Source of the DNA: Kineosporia sp. NBRC 101731
Lineage (GTDB): Bacteria > Actinomycetota > Actinomycetes > Actinomycetales > Kineosporiaceae
DNA: 64,000 nt
NCBI RefSeq assembly: GCF_030269305.1
Contig: NZ_BSTC01000009.1
Location: forward strand, 294,369-358,368
Direction: 5' to 3'
Shown here: in pieces, positions 1 through 9,742 of the stretch
Layout of the letters: each line of letters opens with the position of its first letter
How positions within the stretch are numbered: position 1 is the first letter of the stretch
Program-made: the position numbers and the translations under genes
Notes under the pieces: generated by a model
Databases searched by the model: none
Told to the model about the DNA's origin: nothing
Seen by the model: only the letters and a program-made list of their open reading frames with translations

Positions 1-2717
1 TGGAGGACGCCCATCAGCTCACCTCTGAGGGCCCCGACCTGCTCCCGCCGGATGCTGGTGGCCTCGCTAGCCCCGGTCAGCTCGGTCTCCCGGGCGTCCG
101 CAGCCGCTGAACTCCAGGCCGTCAGACCGGTCCACGCCTCCAGCAGCCCTTCGGACGTCAGCTCCGGAGCTCCCAGTTGCACCACCTCGTCACGGGCGCG
201 GCGCAGCCCCGCCCAGCCCTCACCGAGCCGGCCGTCGAGGTCACGCAGCTTCCGCTGAGCCTGTTCGCGGCCCTGGCGGGCCGAACGCAGGGCAGCGTCG
301 GTCTGCCGGGCCGCCACCTCCAGGGCATCGATCTGCCGGATCTGCTCCCGCGCGGAATCTTCCGCCGGTGCGTCCACGAGATCGGCTGTCAGCCGGGCGA
401 TGCGCTGCTCGGCCTGCCGCACCCGCTCGCGGATCCGTTCGGCCCGGGCCAGCACGTTCGACTCGGCCGTCCGGGCCTTCCTCAGCTCGGCCTCGCCCGC
501 CTCCAGCTCCTTGCCGGTGCTCTGCCGTTCGGCCTCGGCCCGCTCCAGGTCGAACCGGGCCGCGGCGAGCTCCGTGGCCAGGACCCCGGACCGCTCCGAG
601 GCCCAATCGATCAGCCGGTGCCAGGCCTCGACCAGCGAAAGAGCCTCGACCGCAGGAGCTCCCATGGCCACCAATGGATCCCGCGCCCGCCCCAGCTCAC
701 CCCGGATCCGGGCTTGCGCGGCGGCCAGCTGCTCTGCCTGCCGACGCGCCCCGTCGGCCCGGGCCCGGGCCTGCCGCACCAGGCGGCCGGACTCGCGCTG
801 CCGGGCCTCGAGCGCCTCCAACTCACCCAGCAGCCGCTGCGCGGTCAGAAGATCAGGACACGCCCGGGGGACGTTGACCCGCAGTTCCTCCATCCGGCGC
901 TTCGCCGTCTCCACCTGCGACTGCGCCGAACTCTCGGCCCGCGCAGCCGTGTTCCAGCGCGCCCGCGCCTTCTCGAGCGCACCCTCGGCCGAGACGATGA
1001 GCGCATCGGCAGCAGCGAGTTCGGCGTCCGCCGCCGCGAGACCCGGGTGACCGGCCGCCCGGGCGCCCGGACCCACCGTGTCCACCTTCGCCGGCGTCTC
1101 GATGGACGCAGAGACGACCCTGGGCACCACGGCCACGTTCTGCGCGCAGACCGGACAGTCCTCGCCGGCCACCAGATGCCCGCGCAACGTCGAGGCCGCG
1201 TGCCGCAGCTGCGCCTCGTCACGCCGCTGCCGGGCCTCACGCACCGCCGCGACGCCCTGGTCCACCGCGGCGGAGGCCTGCTGGGCCGCCTCCCGGGCCT
1301 TCTCGGCGTGGGCCTCGAGCTCCGCCAGCCGCCCGCCGAGCGTGGCGAGCTCTTCCAGCGTGACCTGGGCCCGCTCCAGCGGCACCCGCGGGGGACCGGC
1401 CTCGATCGCGGCCGTCGCCGCCTCGTCGGCCTTCTCCGCCTCGGCCAGCTCGGCCGTCGCCGACTCCAGAGCGGTACCGGCACTCGTCAGATCACGGTCC
1501 AGCTCGTCCAGACCCGACGGCAAGGACGGTCGCGTCAGCAGCTGGTGCTGGGCCTCCAGATCCCTCACCCGGCGCCCCGCCTCGTCGGCCGTGCGCGCAG
1601 CCCGTTCGGAGGCGGTCTGGGCCTGCAGGTACTGAAGCTCCGCCGCCGTCACCAGATGCCCGGCCGCCACGTGCTGGTCGTGGGCCTGCGCCTGCGCCCC
1701 GCTCAGCGAGGGCAGTTCCACGGTGAGAGCGCCCAGCTCGGTGCGGTCCTTGACCGTCCGCTCCAACGGACCGCGGGCAGGAGCCGCCGAGAGCTGTTCC
1801 CGCGCGGCCGTGTCCGCCGCCTCGGCCGTGGCCTCGGCCGCGCTCGCGATGGAAGCCGCAGCCGACGCCTCGGACACCGCGCGGTCGATCTGCGACACCC
1901 CGTCGGGCACGACGATCGCGGCCAGCCGGTCACGTTCAAGCCCGAGCCGCTCCTGCGTGCGCAGCGCCTCGGTCAGCGCGTCCTGCGCCGCGGCCAGTCC
2001 CGGAAGCGCAGCCCGGACCTGGTCGACCAGCCCGGAGACCTGCTGCTCCCGGGCGGCCGCGGCCGTCTCGGCCTCGGCCGTGGCGTCTCCGAGCTCGGTC
2101 AGCTGCCGGTCCAGGTGCTCCACCCGGTCGCGGGCTGACTGCGCCCGCTGGTTGGCCTCGCCCCGGATCAGCTCGTAGTGCTCGGCCCCGATCAACCGCA
2201 GCAGGATCTCCTGCCGGTCTTTCGGGGTGGAGTGCAGGAATTCGGCGAAGGCATTCTGCGGCAGCACCACACACTGCCGGAACTGCTCGAACGTCAGGCC
2301 CAGCAGCTTCTCGACGGCCTCGGTGACCTTGCTGTCGGCGGCGATCGACACCGTGTTCTCGTCCGGATCTCCCCGGCTCTCCAGCGACGGCAGCCGTTCC
2401 AGACGCTGGTTCTTGGCGCTGATCGAGGCGCCCGTACGCCGCACCTCGCGCGCCACCACGTACCGGTGCCCGGCCAGCTCGAACACCAGCCGCACCACCG
2501 CCCGGTTGCCGTGCGGCGACAGCGCCATGCTGACCGCGTTCTTGCGTCCCCACCGCGGTGCCGACCCGAACAACGCGAACGTCATCGCGTCCACGATCGT
2601 CGACTTGCCCGAACCGGTGGGCCCGACGATCGCGAAGTAGTCGGCCTCCTCGAAATCGACCAGGGCGCGCTCCCGGAACGAGGCGAAGCCCTCCATCTCC
2701 AGCAGGACGGGCCTCAT
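1..2717 (-). CDS. sbcC: SbcC-type exonuclease subunit, ATPase (C-terminal part outside window)
   Basis: Reading frame open from an ATG at 2717 down to the window edge, about 905 codons, so the C-terminal Walker B/signature half is missing. The N-terminus is Rad50/SbcC-like: a P-loop at residues 32-40 (GPTGSGKST) followed by the DAMTFALFG segment. Then come long Ala/Glu/Arg-rich coiled coils, with a zinc-hook CPVC at residues 521-524 between them. In the family, SbcC dimerises through the hook and with SbcD forms an ATP-dependent nuclease that opens hairpins and trims protein-blocked ends. The start overlaps the sbcD stop as ATGA, so the two are translationally coupled. A long opposite-strand ORF over the same region is only the GC-rich shadow. 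Confidence 0.93.
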   Translation of the reverse strand, partial: MRPVLLEMEGFASFRERALVDFEEADYFAIVGPTGSGKSTIVDAMTFALFGSAPRWGRKNAVSMALSPHGNRAVVRLVFELAGHRYVVAREVRRTGASISAKNQRLERLPSLESRGDPDENTVSIAADSKVTEAVEKLLGLTFEQFRQCVVLPQNAFAEFLHSTPKDRQEILLRLIGAEHYELIRGEANQRAQSARDRVEHLDRQLTELGDATAEAETAAAAREQQVSGLVDQVRAALPGLAAAQDALTEALRTQERLGLERDRLAAIVVPDGVSQIDRAVSEASAAASIASAAEATAEAADTAAREQLSAAPARGPLERTVKDRTELGALTVELPSLSGAQAQAHDQHVAAGHLVTAAELQYLQAQTASERAARTADEAGRRVRDLEAQHQLLTRPSLPSGLDELDRDLTSAGTALESATAELAEAEKADEAATAAIEAGPPRVPLERAQVTLEELATLGGRLAELEAHAEKAREAAQQASAAVDQGVAAVREARQRRDEAQLRHAASTLRGHLVAGEDCPVCAQNVAVVPRVVSASIETPAKVDTVGPGARAAGHPGLAAADAELAAADALIVSAEGALEKARARWNTAARAESSAQSQVETAKRRMEELRVNVPRACPDLLTAQRLLGELEALEARQRESGRLVRQARARADGARRQAEQLAAAQARIRGELGRARDPLVAMGAPAVEALSLVEAWHRLIDWASERSGVLATELAAARFDLERAEAERQSTGKELEAGEAELRKARTAESNVLARAERIRERVRQAEQRIARLTADLVDAPAEDSAREQIRQIDALEVAARQTDAALRSARQGREQAQRKLRDLDGRLGEGWAGLRRARDEVVQLGAPELTSEGLLEAWTGLTAWSSAAADARETELTGASEATSIRREQVGALRGELMGVL

Positions 2718-3901
2718 GCCGACAGCTCCGCGCCGTCGGCCGCGTCAGAGGCCGTCACCTCGTCGCTCAGCTGCGCGAACAGCCGCGACACCGCATCGTC
2801 TTTCGCCCCGGACTGTTCCATGTACCGCTCGAACAGCTCCTGCGGGCTGCCCGTGGTGCGGTCACGGTGCCGTGCGGAACGCTCGGCCGACCCAGTGAAC
2901 TCCGGATCGATGCGCACCTCCAGCGCGTTCGGCAGTACGTCGCTGACCGCCTCGCGCAGCCCGGCGCGGGCCGGCTCCCGCACCAGCACCCGCAGGTAGT
3001 CGTCACCAAGGTCTCCGGCCATCGCCTCCAGCTCGGCCACGGTGCCGTTCACCGTGCGCAGCCGGCGGGCCGAGGTGATCGGCACGTCGGTGACCTTGGC
3101 CGGGGTCGACGCCGTGGCCTCGACGATGCAGACCACCGACGGATTGTCCTGCTCCCCGAAATCCACGGCGAGGGGAGAGCCGCTGTACACCACCGGGCAG
3201 GCCGCGGGCAGGGTCTGCCGCCGGTGCAGGTGGCCCAGCGCGGCGTAGCTGCACTCGGCCGGGAACACGGTGGCCGGCACCGAGTACTCGAAGATGGACT
3301 GGGCCATCCGCTCACCGCCGCCGAACGCCCCGTTGGTCATGGTCAGATGGGCCATCGCGAGATTCACCGTGTCGTCGTGGAACTCGCCGCACAGGGCGCC
3401 CAGGATCTCGCGCACCATCTGGTCGTAGGCGCCGGAGCTCTCCGCGGGCGTCTGCGTCATCAGGTGGGCGGCCCGCACCGCATACCTCTGGGACAGGAAG
3501 GGCAGCAGGGCCACGGCGGCGTCCTGCCCGTCGGACCGGGCCTTGAATTTGACCACACCGCCGGATCCGGGCGGCCGGATGTTGCCCAGCAGAGTGATGC
3601 CGGCCCGGCCCATCAGCGGCCGGTAGGCGTCGAAACTGCCTGGATGATCGTGGTTCCCGGCCAGCGCGATGACCTCACACCCCAGGTCGCGCAACGACAT
3701 CAGCGTGCGCACCACGAGCTGCTGCGCACTCGCGCCCGGCACCGCGTTCTCGTACAGGTCTCCCGAGACCAGCACGGCGTCGACCTCGTGGTGACGCGCC
3801 ACCTCGACGATCTCGCGCAGCACCGCCTTCTGCTCGTCGAGCCGGTCACGGCCCTTGAGCTGCTTCCCGACGTGCCAGTCGGACGTGTGCAGGAACTTCA
3901 C
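2714..3901 (-). CDS. sbcD: SbcD-type exonuclease subunit (Mre11-like metallophosphoesterase)
   Basis: The 395-residue protein has all the calcineurin-like phosphoesterase motifs: the N-terminal DWH (D8, H10), a GDLYE block near residue 47, GNHDHPGS near residue 82, and further His residues (GHLHRR) near 220. Known role: Mn-dependent 3'-5' dsDNA exonuclease and ssDNA/hairpin endonuclease, acting with SbcC in double-strand-break repair. It lies 30 bp downstream of the HerA-like gene and overlaps sbcC by four bases, giving a repair operon transcribed leftwards. Length is normal for the family. Confidence 0.95.
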   Translation of the reverse strand: MKFLHTSDWHVGKQLKGRDRLDEQKAVLREIVEVARHHEVDAVLVSGDLYENAVPGASAQQLVVRTLMSLRDLGCEVIALAGNHDHPGSFDAYRPLMGRAGITLLGNIRPPGSGGVVKFKARSDGQDAAVALLPFLSQRYAVRAAHLMTQTPAESSGAYDQMVREILGALCGEFHDDTVNLAMAHLTMTNGAFGGGERMAQSIFEYSVPATVFPAECSYAALGHLHRRQTLPAACPVVYSGSPLAVDFGEQDNPSVVCIVEATASTPAKVTDVPITSARRLRTVNGTVAELEAMAGDLGDDYLRVLVREPARAGLREAVSDVLPNALEVRIDPEFTGSAERSARHRDRTTGSPQELFERYMEQSGAKDDAVSRLFAQLSDEVTASDAADGAELSA

Positions 3902-3931
3902 GGCGGCTCGACTCCTTACGAAAGAGCAGGA

Positions 3932-5677
3932 TCAGAAGGGGGGTTCGTCGTCCTCGAAAGTGGGAGGAAGGCGGGTGAAGACACTGGGGGCCGGATCGGC
4001 GGTGCTGCCCCGACCCGAGGGTGCGGGTGGAGCCACGAGGTCTCCCGGGATGCACTCGGACAGCCGGGTGGCCCAGGCCGGGAAGGGGAACTCCACGGCC
4101 AGCGGCACCGGGATCTCCGGCTGGGTGACGAACATGGTGCCGGGTTTGGCCAGGGTGGCCCGCTGCCGCTGCGAGGGTGGCAGGAAGCCGTACTCCGGGC
4201 GGCTGGCCTCGGCCGGGTCGAGCCGGCCCACCACCTTGATACTGCTGTTGCTGATGATGCGGCGCTCCACCTCGCTGGCGGTCTGCTGGGCACCGATCAG
4301 GATGATGCCGAGAGACCGCCCGCGCTCGGCAATGTCGAGCAGCGTGTCTTTGATCGGGCTGTTACCCTCTCGGGGCGCGTACTTGTTCAGCTCGTCGATC
4401 ATCGTGAACAGCAGGCTGCCCGTGCCGGAGGCCTCCTTGCGCCGGGTCTCGGAGGCCAGCACCACGCCCACCACGAACCGCTGACCCCGCTCCTGCAGGT
4501 TGTGCAGGTCGACCACGGTGATCTGCTGGCCCTCCGTGGACACGACGCGCTCGTCGGACTTCTGCAGATCGCCCCGCAGGATCTCGCGCAACGGCCGCAC
4601 CGACGAGATGAGCCGCCGGATGAAGGCGTTCGCGGTGCCCTGCCCGATGGCCGGGCCGGCCCAGGTGCCGCGCGTGCTGTCGTCGCTGAGCTTCTCCACG
4701 ACGAAGTCGACCAGGGCCTCGTAGGTGCGGATCGTCTTGCCCTCGATGGTCACCGCGCCGTCGACCCCGGCCGCCAGGGCCTCGAACTTCAGGCGGGTGG
4801 CCACGTTGTGCACGACCATCGTGTACTGATTGCGCTCGTCCTCGACGTCGGCGAACACGTACGGCAGCAGGCCGTCGGCGCAGAACTCGGCCAGGGTCCA
4901 CCAGAAGGCGCAGACACCGCTGGTGCGGCCGGTGACGTGAGGACGGCCCGTGGGGTCTTGCGGGGTCGGGGGAGCGAAGAACCCCACCGACTCGAACGGC
5001 ACCGCGGGCAGGCCCAGCCCGGCGTAGTCGGCACGCAGGTCGTCGTCCAGGCGCACGTTGGTCTTGTCGAGGAACAGCAGGTCTTCTCCCTTGACGCTGA
5101 ACACCAGCGCCTTGGAGTTACGGCCGCCGCCCCCGAGCACGCCGGAACGGAAGATCGAGTGCATCAGCCACAGCGCGAAGCTGGTCTTGGTGGCGACGCC
5201 GGAGATACCGCTGATCGAGACGTGGGCGCCGCGCACACCGTTGAGGAACTCCAGGTTCAGGTACACCGGCTGCCCGTCACGGCCCAGCCCGACCGGAACC
5301 TTCTTGTCCATCTGGTCGAAGTACAGCGCCCGGGCCCGTTCCTCGCCCTGCGCCCGGCGCACCGGCTCACCCGGCCGCGGCGGCACGTAGACCTCGGGGT
5401 CGACGCGGGTGGTGGTGATCTCGGCGATCTCCTGCACCTGGGCCGGGAGCACGCCGTCGGCGATCAGGAAGACGTCGGAGCCGAAGCTGGCCCCCTCGTG
5501 CCGCGAGCGCACCTCGGTGACGATCCCCGACGTCATCACCGGCCCGACCCCGGGGATCAGGCGCTGGGTGACCACCACGTCGTCCAGCTGGAGGTAGGCG
5601 TCGGGTGCGACCGCGACGTGGAACTTCAGGGGTGTGGAGTCTTCGGTGCCGACCACCAACCCGACCGCGTCGCTCAC
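3932..5677 (-). CDS. HerA-like DNA-translocating ATPase (DUF87 type)
   Basis: 581 residues starting at GTG 5677 behind GAGGG. The N-terminal ~100 residues resemble the HAS-barrel of HerA/FtsK-type pumps. A variant P-loop (GISGVATKT) lies near residue 153, and a later VVDLHNLQ segment plus TMIDELNKYAP fits Walker B/sensor regions. In the family HerA forms hexameric dsDNA translocases that in archaea work with NurA and the Mre11-Rad50 complex on end resection. Here it directly precedes sbcD-sbcC in one operon, which supports that role. The P-loop is not the textbook GxxGxGK[ST], so the exact ATPase subfamily is uncertain. No NurA gene is visible in the window. Confidence 0.8.
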   Translation of the reverse strand: MSDAVGLVVGTEDSTPLKFHVAVAPDAYLQLDDVVVTQRLIPGVGPVMTSGIVTEVRSRHEGASFGSDVFLIADGVLPAQVQEIAEITTTRVDPEVYVPPRPGEPVRRAQGEERARALYFDQMDKKVPVGLGRDGQPVYLNLEFLNGVRGAHVSISGISGVATKTSFALWLMHSIFRSGVLGGGGRNSKALVFSVKGEDLLFLDKTNVRLDDDLRADYAGLGLPAVPFESVGFFAPPTPQDPTGRPHVTGRTSGVCAFWWTLAEFCADGLLPYVFADVEDERNQYTMVVHNVATRLKFEALAAGVDGAVTIEGKTIRTYEALVDFVVEKLSDDSTRGTWAGPAIGQGTANAFIRRLISSVRPLREILRGDLQKSDERVVSTEGQQITVVDLHNLQERGQRFVVGVVLASETRRKEASGTGSLLFTMIDELNKYAPREGNSPIKDTLLDIAERGRSLGIILIGAQQTASEVERRIISNSSIKVVGRLDPAEASRPEYGFLPPSQRQRATLAKPGTMFVTQPEIPVPLAVEFPFPAWATRLSECIPGDLVAPPAPSGRGSTADPAPSVFTRLPPTFEDDEPPF

Positions 5678-5833
5678 TGGTGCATCCCTCGTTCCGTCAG
5701 GTCGTGCGTGCGTTGCTCTGTCTGTGCTCGGTCTGTCGAAAAGAGACTAGGGAAGACCACCGACAAGATGGCTCCGGACTCACCGGGAACACGGTCGTCA
5801 AAAGGTGCATTTCGGGCCGCTACGCTGAGGTGT

Positions 5834-6319
5834 ATGACATCGCCGCAGGTGGAGACTCTGCTGTCGTCCCTGAATTCTCAGCGCGAACATGTGCTGGGAA
5901 TCCTGGAAGGACTGCCGGAGGAAGACCTCCGAAGGCCGGCCCTGCCCTCCGGCTGGTCGTGTCTGGGCCTGGTGAGCCACCTGACCCACGACGTGGAGCG
6001 CTTCTGGTTCCAGGGCGTGGTCGCCGGTGTGAAGGAGGCGCAGGGGTCCGACGGCCATCCGGACTACTGGCAGGTGCCGGCGGGGAGTGAATCGTCCATC
6101 ATTCTGGACGACTACCGAACCCACATCGCCCTCGCGAACGAGATCATCACCCGGACCGCGCTCGACCGGCCACCGGCCTGGTGGCCGGACTACTTCCCGG
6201 TGCGGCACCGCGACCTGCACGAGACGGTACTGCACGTGATCACGGAGACGGCCTGCCATGCGGGACATCTCGATGCGGCGAGAGAACTTCTCGACGGTCG
6301 CCGCTGGCTGGTGCTCTGA
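5834..6319 (+). CDS. DinB-family protein (possible mycothiol/bacillithiol-dependent enzyme)
   Basis: The 161-residue protein starts at ATG 5834. It has the four-helix DinB layout: SQREHVLGILEGL near the N-terminus, then GWSCLGLVSHLTHDVERFW with the first metal-ligand His, and C-terminal HVITETACHAGHLDAARE carrying the HxxxH-type ligands. In actinobacteria such proteins (DUF664/DinB_2) are usually metal-dependent thiol transferases such as mycothiol S-transferases. The substrate cannot be read from sequence. The gene is divergent from the HerA-like gene and convergent with the acetyltransferase (6-bp gap). Confidence 0.8.
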   Translation: MTSPQVETLLSSLNSQREHVLGILEGLPEEDLRRPALPSGWSCLGLVSHLTHDVERFWFQGVVAGVKEAQGSDGHPDYWQVPAGSESSIILDDYRTHIALANEIITRTALDRPPAWWPDYFPVRHRDLHETVLHVITETACHAGHLDAARELLDGRRWLVL

Positions 6320-6325
6320 CGGTGG

Positions 6326-6772
6326 TCAGGCCGTCGCCCGCCAGCTGTAGGTGGCGTCGGGCTCGTTCTCCTCGTTCCCGCTTCCGTCACTGCTCCCGGT
6401 CAGTTCGAACCCGTGCGCGCGGTAGAACGCGATCGCCTCGTGATTGCGCTGAAAAACGTTGAGGCGTAATACCGGGGCCACGTCACGGACGTGGTGCAGC
6501 AGCGCCGTCCCGATCCCGCGACGGCGGACCTCCGGGAGCAGGTACAGGCCTTCCAGCAGGTCGCCCTCGAGCACCGCATATCCCAGCACCCGGTCGTCGA
6601 CCGCGACCCACACCTGGGAGCTGGGCAGGACGACGTGGGTGATCCAGGCCAGGGTCTCCTCGTCGCTGTGCAGGCGCGGCAGGTAGGGCATCGTCACCGC
6701 CCGGGAGACGAGATGTATCTCGGTGATGGCCTCGGCATCCGCGACGGTGGCCGGTCTGACCTGGACGGTCAC
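6326..6772 (-). CDS. GNAT-family N-acetyltransferase
   Basis: 148 residues. I place the start at GTG 6772, overlapping the upstream MMPL stop as GTGA; the reading frame stays open further upstream but that part is antisense-like inside the MMPL gene. Motif A for acetyl-CoA binding is clear (LPEVRRRGIGTALL, Q/RxxGxG/A), followed by LNVFQRNHEAIAFYRAHGF, the usual GNAT C-terminal segment. The acceptor substrate is unknown. Coupling to the transporter could mean detoxification plus export of the same compound, which is inference only. Confidence 0.88.
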   Translation of the reverse strand: MTVQVRPATVADAEAITEIHLVSRAVTMPYLPRLHSDEETLAWITHVVLPSSQVWVAVDDRVLGYAVLEGDLLEGLYLLPEVRRRGIGTALLHHVRDVAPVLRLNVFQRNHEAIAFYRAHGFELTGSSDGSGNEENEPDATYSWRATA

Positions 6773-8823
6773 GGTTTCTCCTTCGCACCGGAGGGCCACC
6801 ACCAGTTGGCGGGGCCGAGAGCGGCGACCAGCGCCGGGGCCAGTATGCCCCGCACGATCGTCGCGTCGATGATGATGCCCAGGGCCAGACCGGTGGCGAG
6901 GATTTTCACGTCGGCGGTGGGGATCTGGCTCAGCGAGACGAAGGCCAGGAACAGGATCAGGGCGGCGCTGGTGACGAGGCGCCCGGTGCGGGCGACGCCG
7001 TGCACGGTGGCCTCGTCGGTGGTGTGGCCGGCATCGTGCTCCTCCTTGATGCGGGAGAGCAGGAAGACCTCGTAGTCCATGGACAGGCCGAACAGGAAGG
7101 CGAAGATGGCGATGGGGATCCAGACCGTCACCGCGCCCGAGGGCTGACGGTCGAAGAGCAGTTCGGTGCCGTGGCCACCCTGCCAGATCCAGACCGTGAT
7201 GCCGAACGCGGCGCCCAGCGAGACGACGTTCAGCAGCAGGGCCTTGGCGGGCAGCACGATCGAGCGCAGGGCCACGGCCAGCAGCACGAACGTGACCACG
7301 ACGATGGCGATGACGATCCACCCGGCGCTGCCGTACACGGTGTCGATGAAGTCCGCGTCCTGCGCCGGGATACCGCCCACCCGGGCTCCGAGATCCTCGG
7401 CGACCGTGCGAATCTCGGCGGCCACGGCGGCACCGGACGAGGAGTTGGCGTCGTCCTGCGTCCAGACGTCCACCACGGACTCCCCGGCACCCGAGCGCCA
7501 CTGTCCGGGCGCGGCCACGCCGCCCACCCCGTCCACCGTCCGGATCTTCTCGACCACCTCGGACGGTGTGTCGGTCAGGATCTCGATCGGTGCGGAGAGC
7601 CCGGCCCCGGGACCGTTGCCGTCGAGGCTGCGGACGGCCGTGGCCGCCGGGCCCGACCCGGCGGCGAGCGCGTCGTTGGTGGCCTGGCCGAGCCGCAGCC
7701 CGAAACTCGGCACGGCCAGGATGATCAGGACGGCGGCGGACGCGATCGCGCAGACCCAGCGGTGGTGCACCACGAAACGGCCTACGCCGCGCCACAGTCG
7801 GCTCTCCGGATCGGTGGTGCGCCGGTGCGGCCAGCTCAGACGCCGACCCAGGATCAGCAGCAGCGCGGGCAACAGGGTGAGCGACGCCGCGACGCTGAGC
7901 ACCGGGATGAGCAGACCGGTGTAACCGACGCTGCGGATGAAGGGCACCGGCACGGCGATGAGAGCCGCCAGACTGACGGCCACCGTGATGCCGGAGAACA
8001 AGATTGACCGTCCGGCCGTCGACATGGCCGTGCGCACAGCTTCTTCCGGGGTGGATCCGTTCCCCGTCTCCTCCCGCCAGCGGGTCACGAGCAGCAGGGC
8101 GTAGTCGATCGCTACGCCCAGGCCGATGAGGGCGAGAAGATATTGGACGACGAAACTGACGTCGGTGAGTGCGGTCAGTCCCCAGAGGATCAGGAAGGTT
8201 GTCAGGATCGAGGCGGCGGCGATGACCAGCGGCATCAGGGCCAGGAACGATCCGAACACCAGGGCCAGCACGATCGCGGCCCCGATCCCACCGGCGAGGG
8301 TCTCGGCGAGCGCGTTGCCGCCGGTGTCGCCCTCCGCGAAATTGAGCGCGTCCCGGCCGGTCACCACGACGGGCGTGCCCAGCTCCCGGGTGAGGTGCTC
8401 GGCGGCCGGCCGCAACTGCGCCAGTGCCGGGGCATAGGGCTGGTCCGCGGCGACGGGGATCGGATAGACCAGTACGACACCGGTTCTGCCGTCGTCCGCC
8501 AGCAGGTCGCTCTGATCGGCGTAGGTCGCGACCCGCGCTCCCGGCGCGGCCTTCGCCACAGCCTCCGCGATGGGTGCGGCCGCCGGTACCTCGCTCGACC
8601 CGTCACCCACCACGAGCAGCACCGGAGCCCCGACACCCCCGGACCCGAACGTCTTCAGGATGTCGACGTTGGCCTCGTACCCCGGCTGCCCCGGAAGCCC
8701 GAAGTCGAAGGTCAGCCGCTGGGTGGCCTGCGGCGCCGCGAACCCCCCGAGCGCGGCCAGCACGATCCACAGGGCCACCACCCACCAGCGTCCAGCGATC
8801 ACCAGGCGGGAGAGGGCAGTCAT
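6769..8823 (-). CDS. MMPL/RND-family membrane transporter
   Basis: The 684-residue protein starts at ATG 8823 behind GGAGGAACGCCC. It has the MmpL/RND topology: an N-terminal membrane segment, a large extracytoplasmic loop (about residues 35-185), a block of five to six helices, a second loop (about 390-510) and a second helix block. The characteristic GLGVAIDYALLLVTRWREE motif lies near residue 240 and a related GLSMDYEVFLLSRIKEE near 580. MmpL proteins are proton-driven exporters of lipids, siderophores or drugs. Here the substrate is unknown. It is coupled to the GNAT gene and divergent from the ABC operon. Confidence 0.92.
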   Translation of the reverse strand: MTALSRLVIAGRWWVVALWIVLAALGGFAAPQATQRLTFDFGLPGQPGYEANVDILKTFGSGGVGAPVLLVVGDGSSEVPAAAPIAEAVAKAAPGARVATYADQSDLLADDGRTGVVLVYPIPVAADQPYAPALAQLRPAAEHLTRELGTPVVVTGRDALNFAEGDTGGNALAETLAGGIGAAIVLALVFGSFLALMPLVIAAASILTTFLILWGLTALTDVSFVVQYLLALIGLGVAIDYALLLVTRWREETGNGSTPEEAVRTAMSTAGRSILFSGITVAVSLAALIAVPVPFIRSVGYTGLLIPVLSVAASLTLLPALLLILGRRLSWPHRRTTDPESRLWRGVGRFVVHHRWVCAIASAAVLIILAVPSFGLRLGQATNDALAAGSGPAATAVRSLDGNGPGAGLSAPIEILTDTPSEVVEKIRTVDGVGGVAAPGQWRSGAGESVVDVWTQDDANSSSGAAVAAEIRTVAEDLGARVGGIPAQDADFIDTVYGSAGWIVIAIVVVTFVLLAVALRSIVLPAKALLLNVVSLGAAFGITVWIWQGGHGTELLFDRQPSGAVTVWIPIAIFAFLFGLSMDYEVFLLSRIKEEHDAGHTTDEATVHGVARTGRLVTSAALILFLAFVSLSQIPTADVKILATGLALGIIIDATIVRGILAPALVAALGPANWWWPSGAKEKP

Positions 8824-9004
8824 GGGCGTTCCTCCGGCAGCGTCAGGGACTGGCCAAGATCACGTACTCACCACGGGCACGTTACCCATACCGACCCGGC
8901 GTTGCCCGCCGAGGACCGTGCGGGTGCCGTACACCCAGAGATGTATCAGGGGTCCGATCTCCGGGCTGACGATTTCGCCCCCGTGGATTCCTACCGTTGC
9001 GGAC

Positions 9005-9742
9005 ATGATTTCCTGCAGGCACCTGACGAAGCATTACGGCGGCAGGACCGCTGTCGAAGACCTGAGTTTCGATGTCCGGCCCGGCGTGGTCACGGCATTC
9101 CTCGGACCGAACGGGGCCGGCAAGTCAACCACCTTGCGGCTCATGCTCGGACTGGATCACGGCGAGGGTGTCACCACGTTCGACGGCCTACGTCTGCGCG
9201 AGGTGGACGATCCGGCTCGCACCGTCGGTGCAGTACTCGGCGACCGCTTCTGGCATCCGGGCCGCACCGCACGAAATCATTTGCGCATGCTCGCCATCGG
9301 GGGCGCCATACCCGAGCGACGGGTGGACGAGGTGCTCACCCGGACCGGGTTGTCCGACGCGGCGGACCGGCGGCCGGGCGTGTTCTCGACGGGCATGGCG
9401 CAACGATTGAGCCTGGCCGCGGCACTGCTCGGCGATCCGGGCGCGATCATTCTCGACGAGCCGGAGAACGGGCTTGACCCACAGGGCATCCATTGGCTGA
9501 GAACCCTGCTGCGCAGCCTGGCGGACGAAGGACGCATTGTGCTCGTGTCCAGTCATCAGCTCGCCGGGGTGGAGACAGTCGCGGACGACGTGGTGGTGCT
9601 GGGGCGTGGCCACGTCCTGGCCCAGGGAGGTATGGCGCAGTTCGTGTCCGGGACCGGTGCCCCGGGACTCGAAGAGGCCTATCTGCGGGTCACGGAAGGA
9701 GCCGTGGAATATGTCGCGGAATCGGGGGACCGGCATGTCTGA
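9005..9742 (+). CDS. ABC transporter ATP-binding protein
   Basis: The 245-residue ATPase starts at ATG 9005. It has Walker A GPNGAGKSTT (about residues 36-45), a signature-like FSTGMAQRLSLAAALLG (the C-loop has STGMAQR in place of LSGGQ-type), Walker B AIILDEPENGLDP and the H-loop SSHQLAG. This is the short, drug/bacitracin-exporter type of ABC ATPase. The stop overlaps the permease start by 8 bp. It opens a four-gene operon with permease, histidine kinase and response regulator. Confidence 0.93.
   Translation: MISCRHLTKHYGGRTAVEDLSFDVRPGVVTAFLGPNGAGKSTTLRLMLGLDHGEGVTTFDGLRLREVDDPARTVGAVLGDRFWHPGRTARNHLRMLAIGGAIPERRVDEVLTRTGLSDAADRRPGVFSTGMAQRLSLAAALLGDPGAIILDEPENGLDPQGIHWLRTLLRSLADEGRIVLVSSHQLAGVETVADDVVVLGRGHVLAQGGMAQFVSGTGAPGLEEAYLRVTEGAVEYVAESGDRHV

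Noticed and set aside
177..2138. 653-codon plus-strand ORF covering sbcC
   Set aside because: It is the antisense shadow of sbcC: Pro/Arg/Gly-rich, no domain. The opposite strand shows P-loop, coiled coil and zinc hook.
2558..5833. Long plus-strand open frame before the DinB gene
   Set aside because: Low-complexity shadow of sbcD/HerA; only its last 161 codons (from 5834) are the real DinB-like protein.
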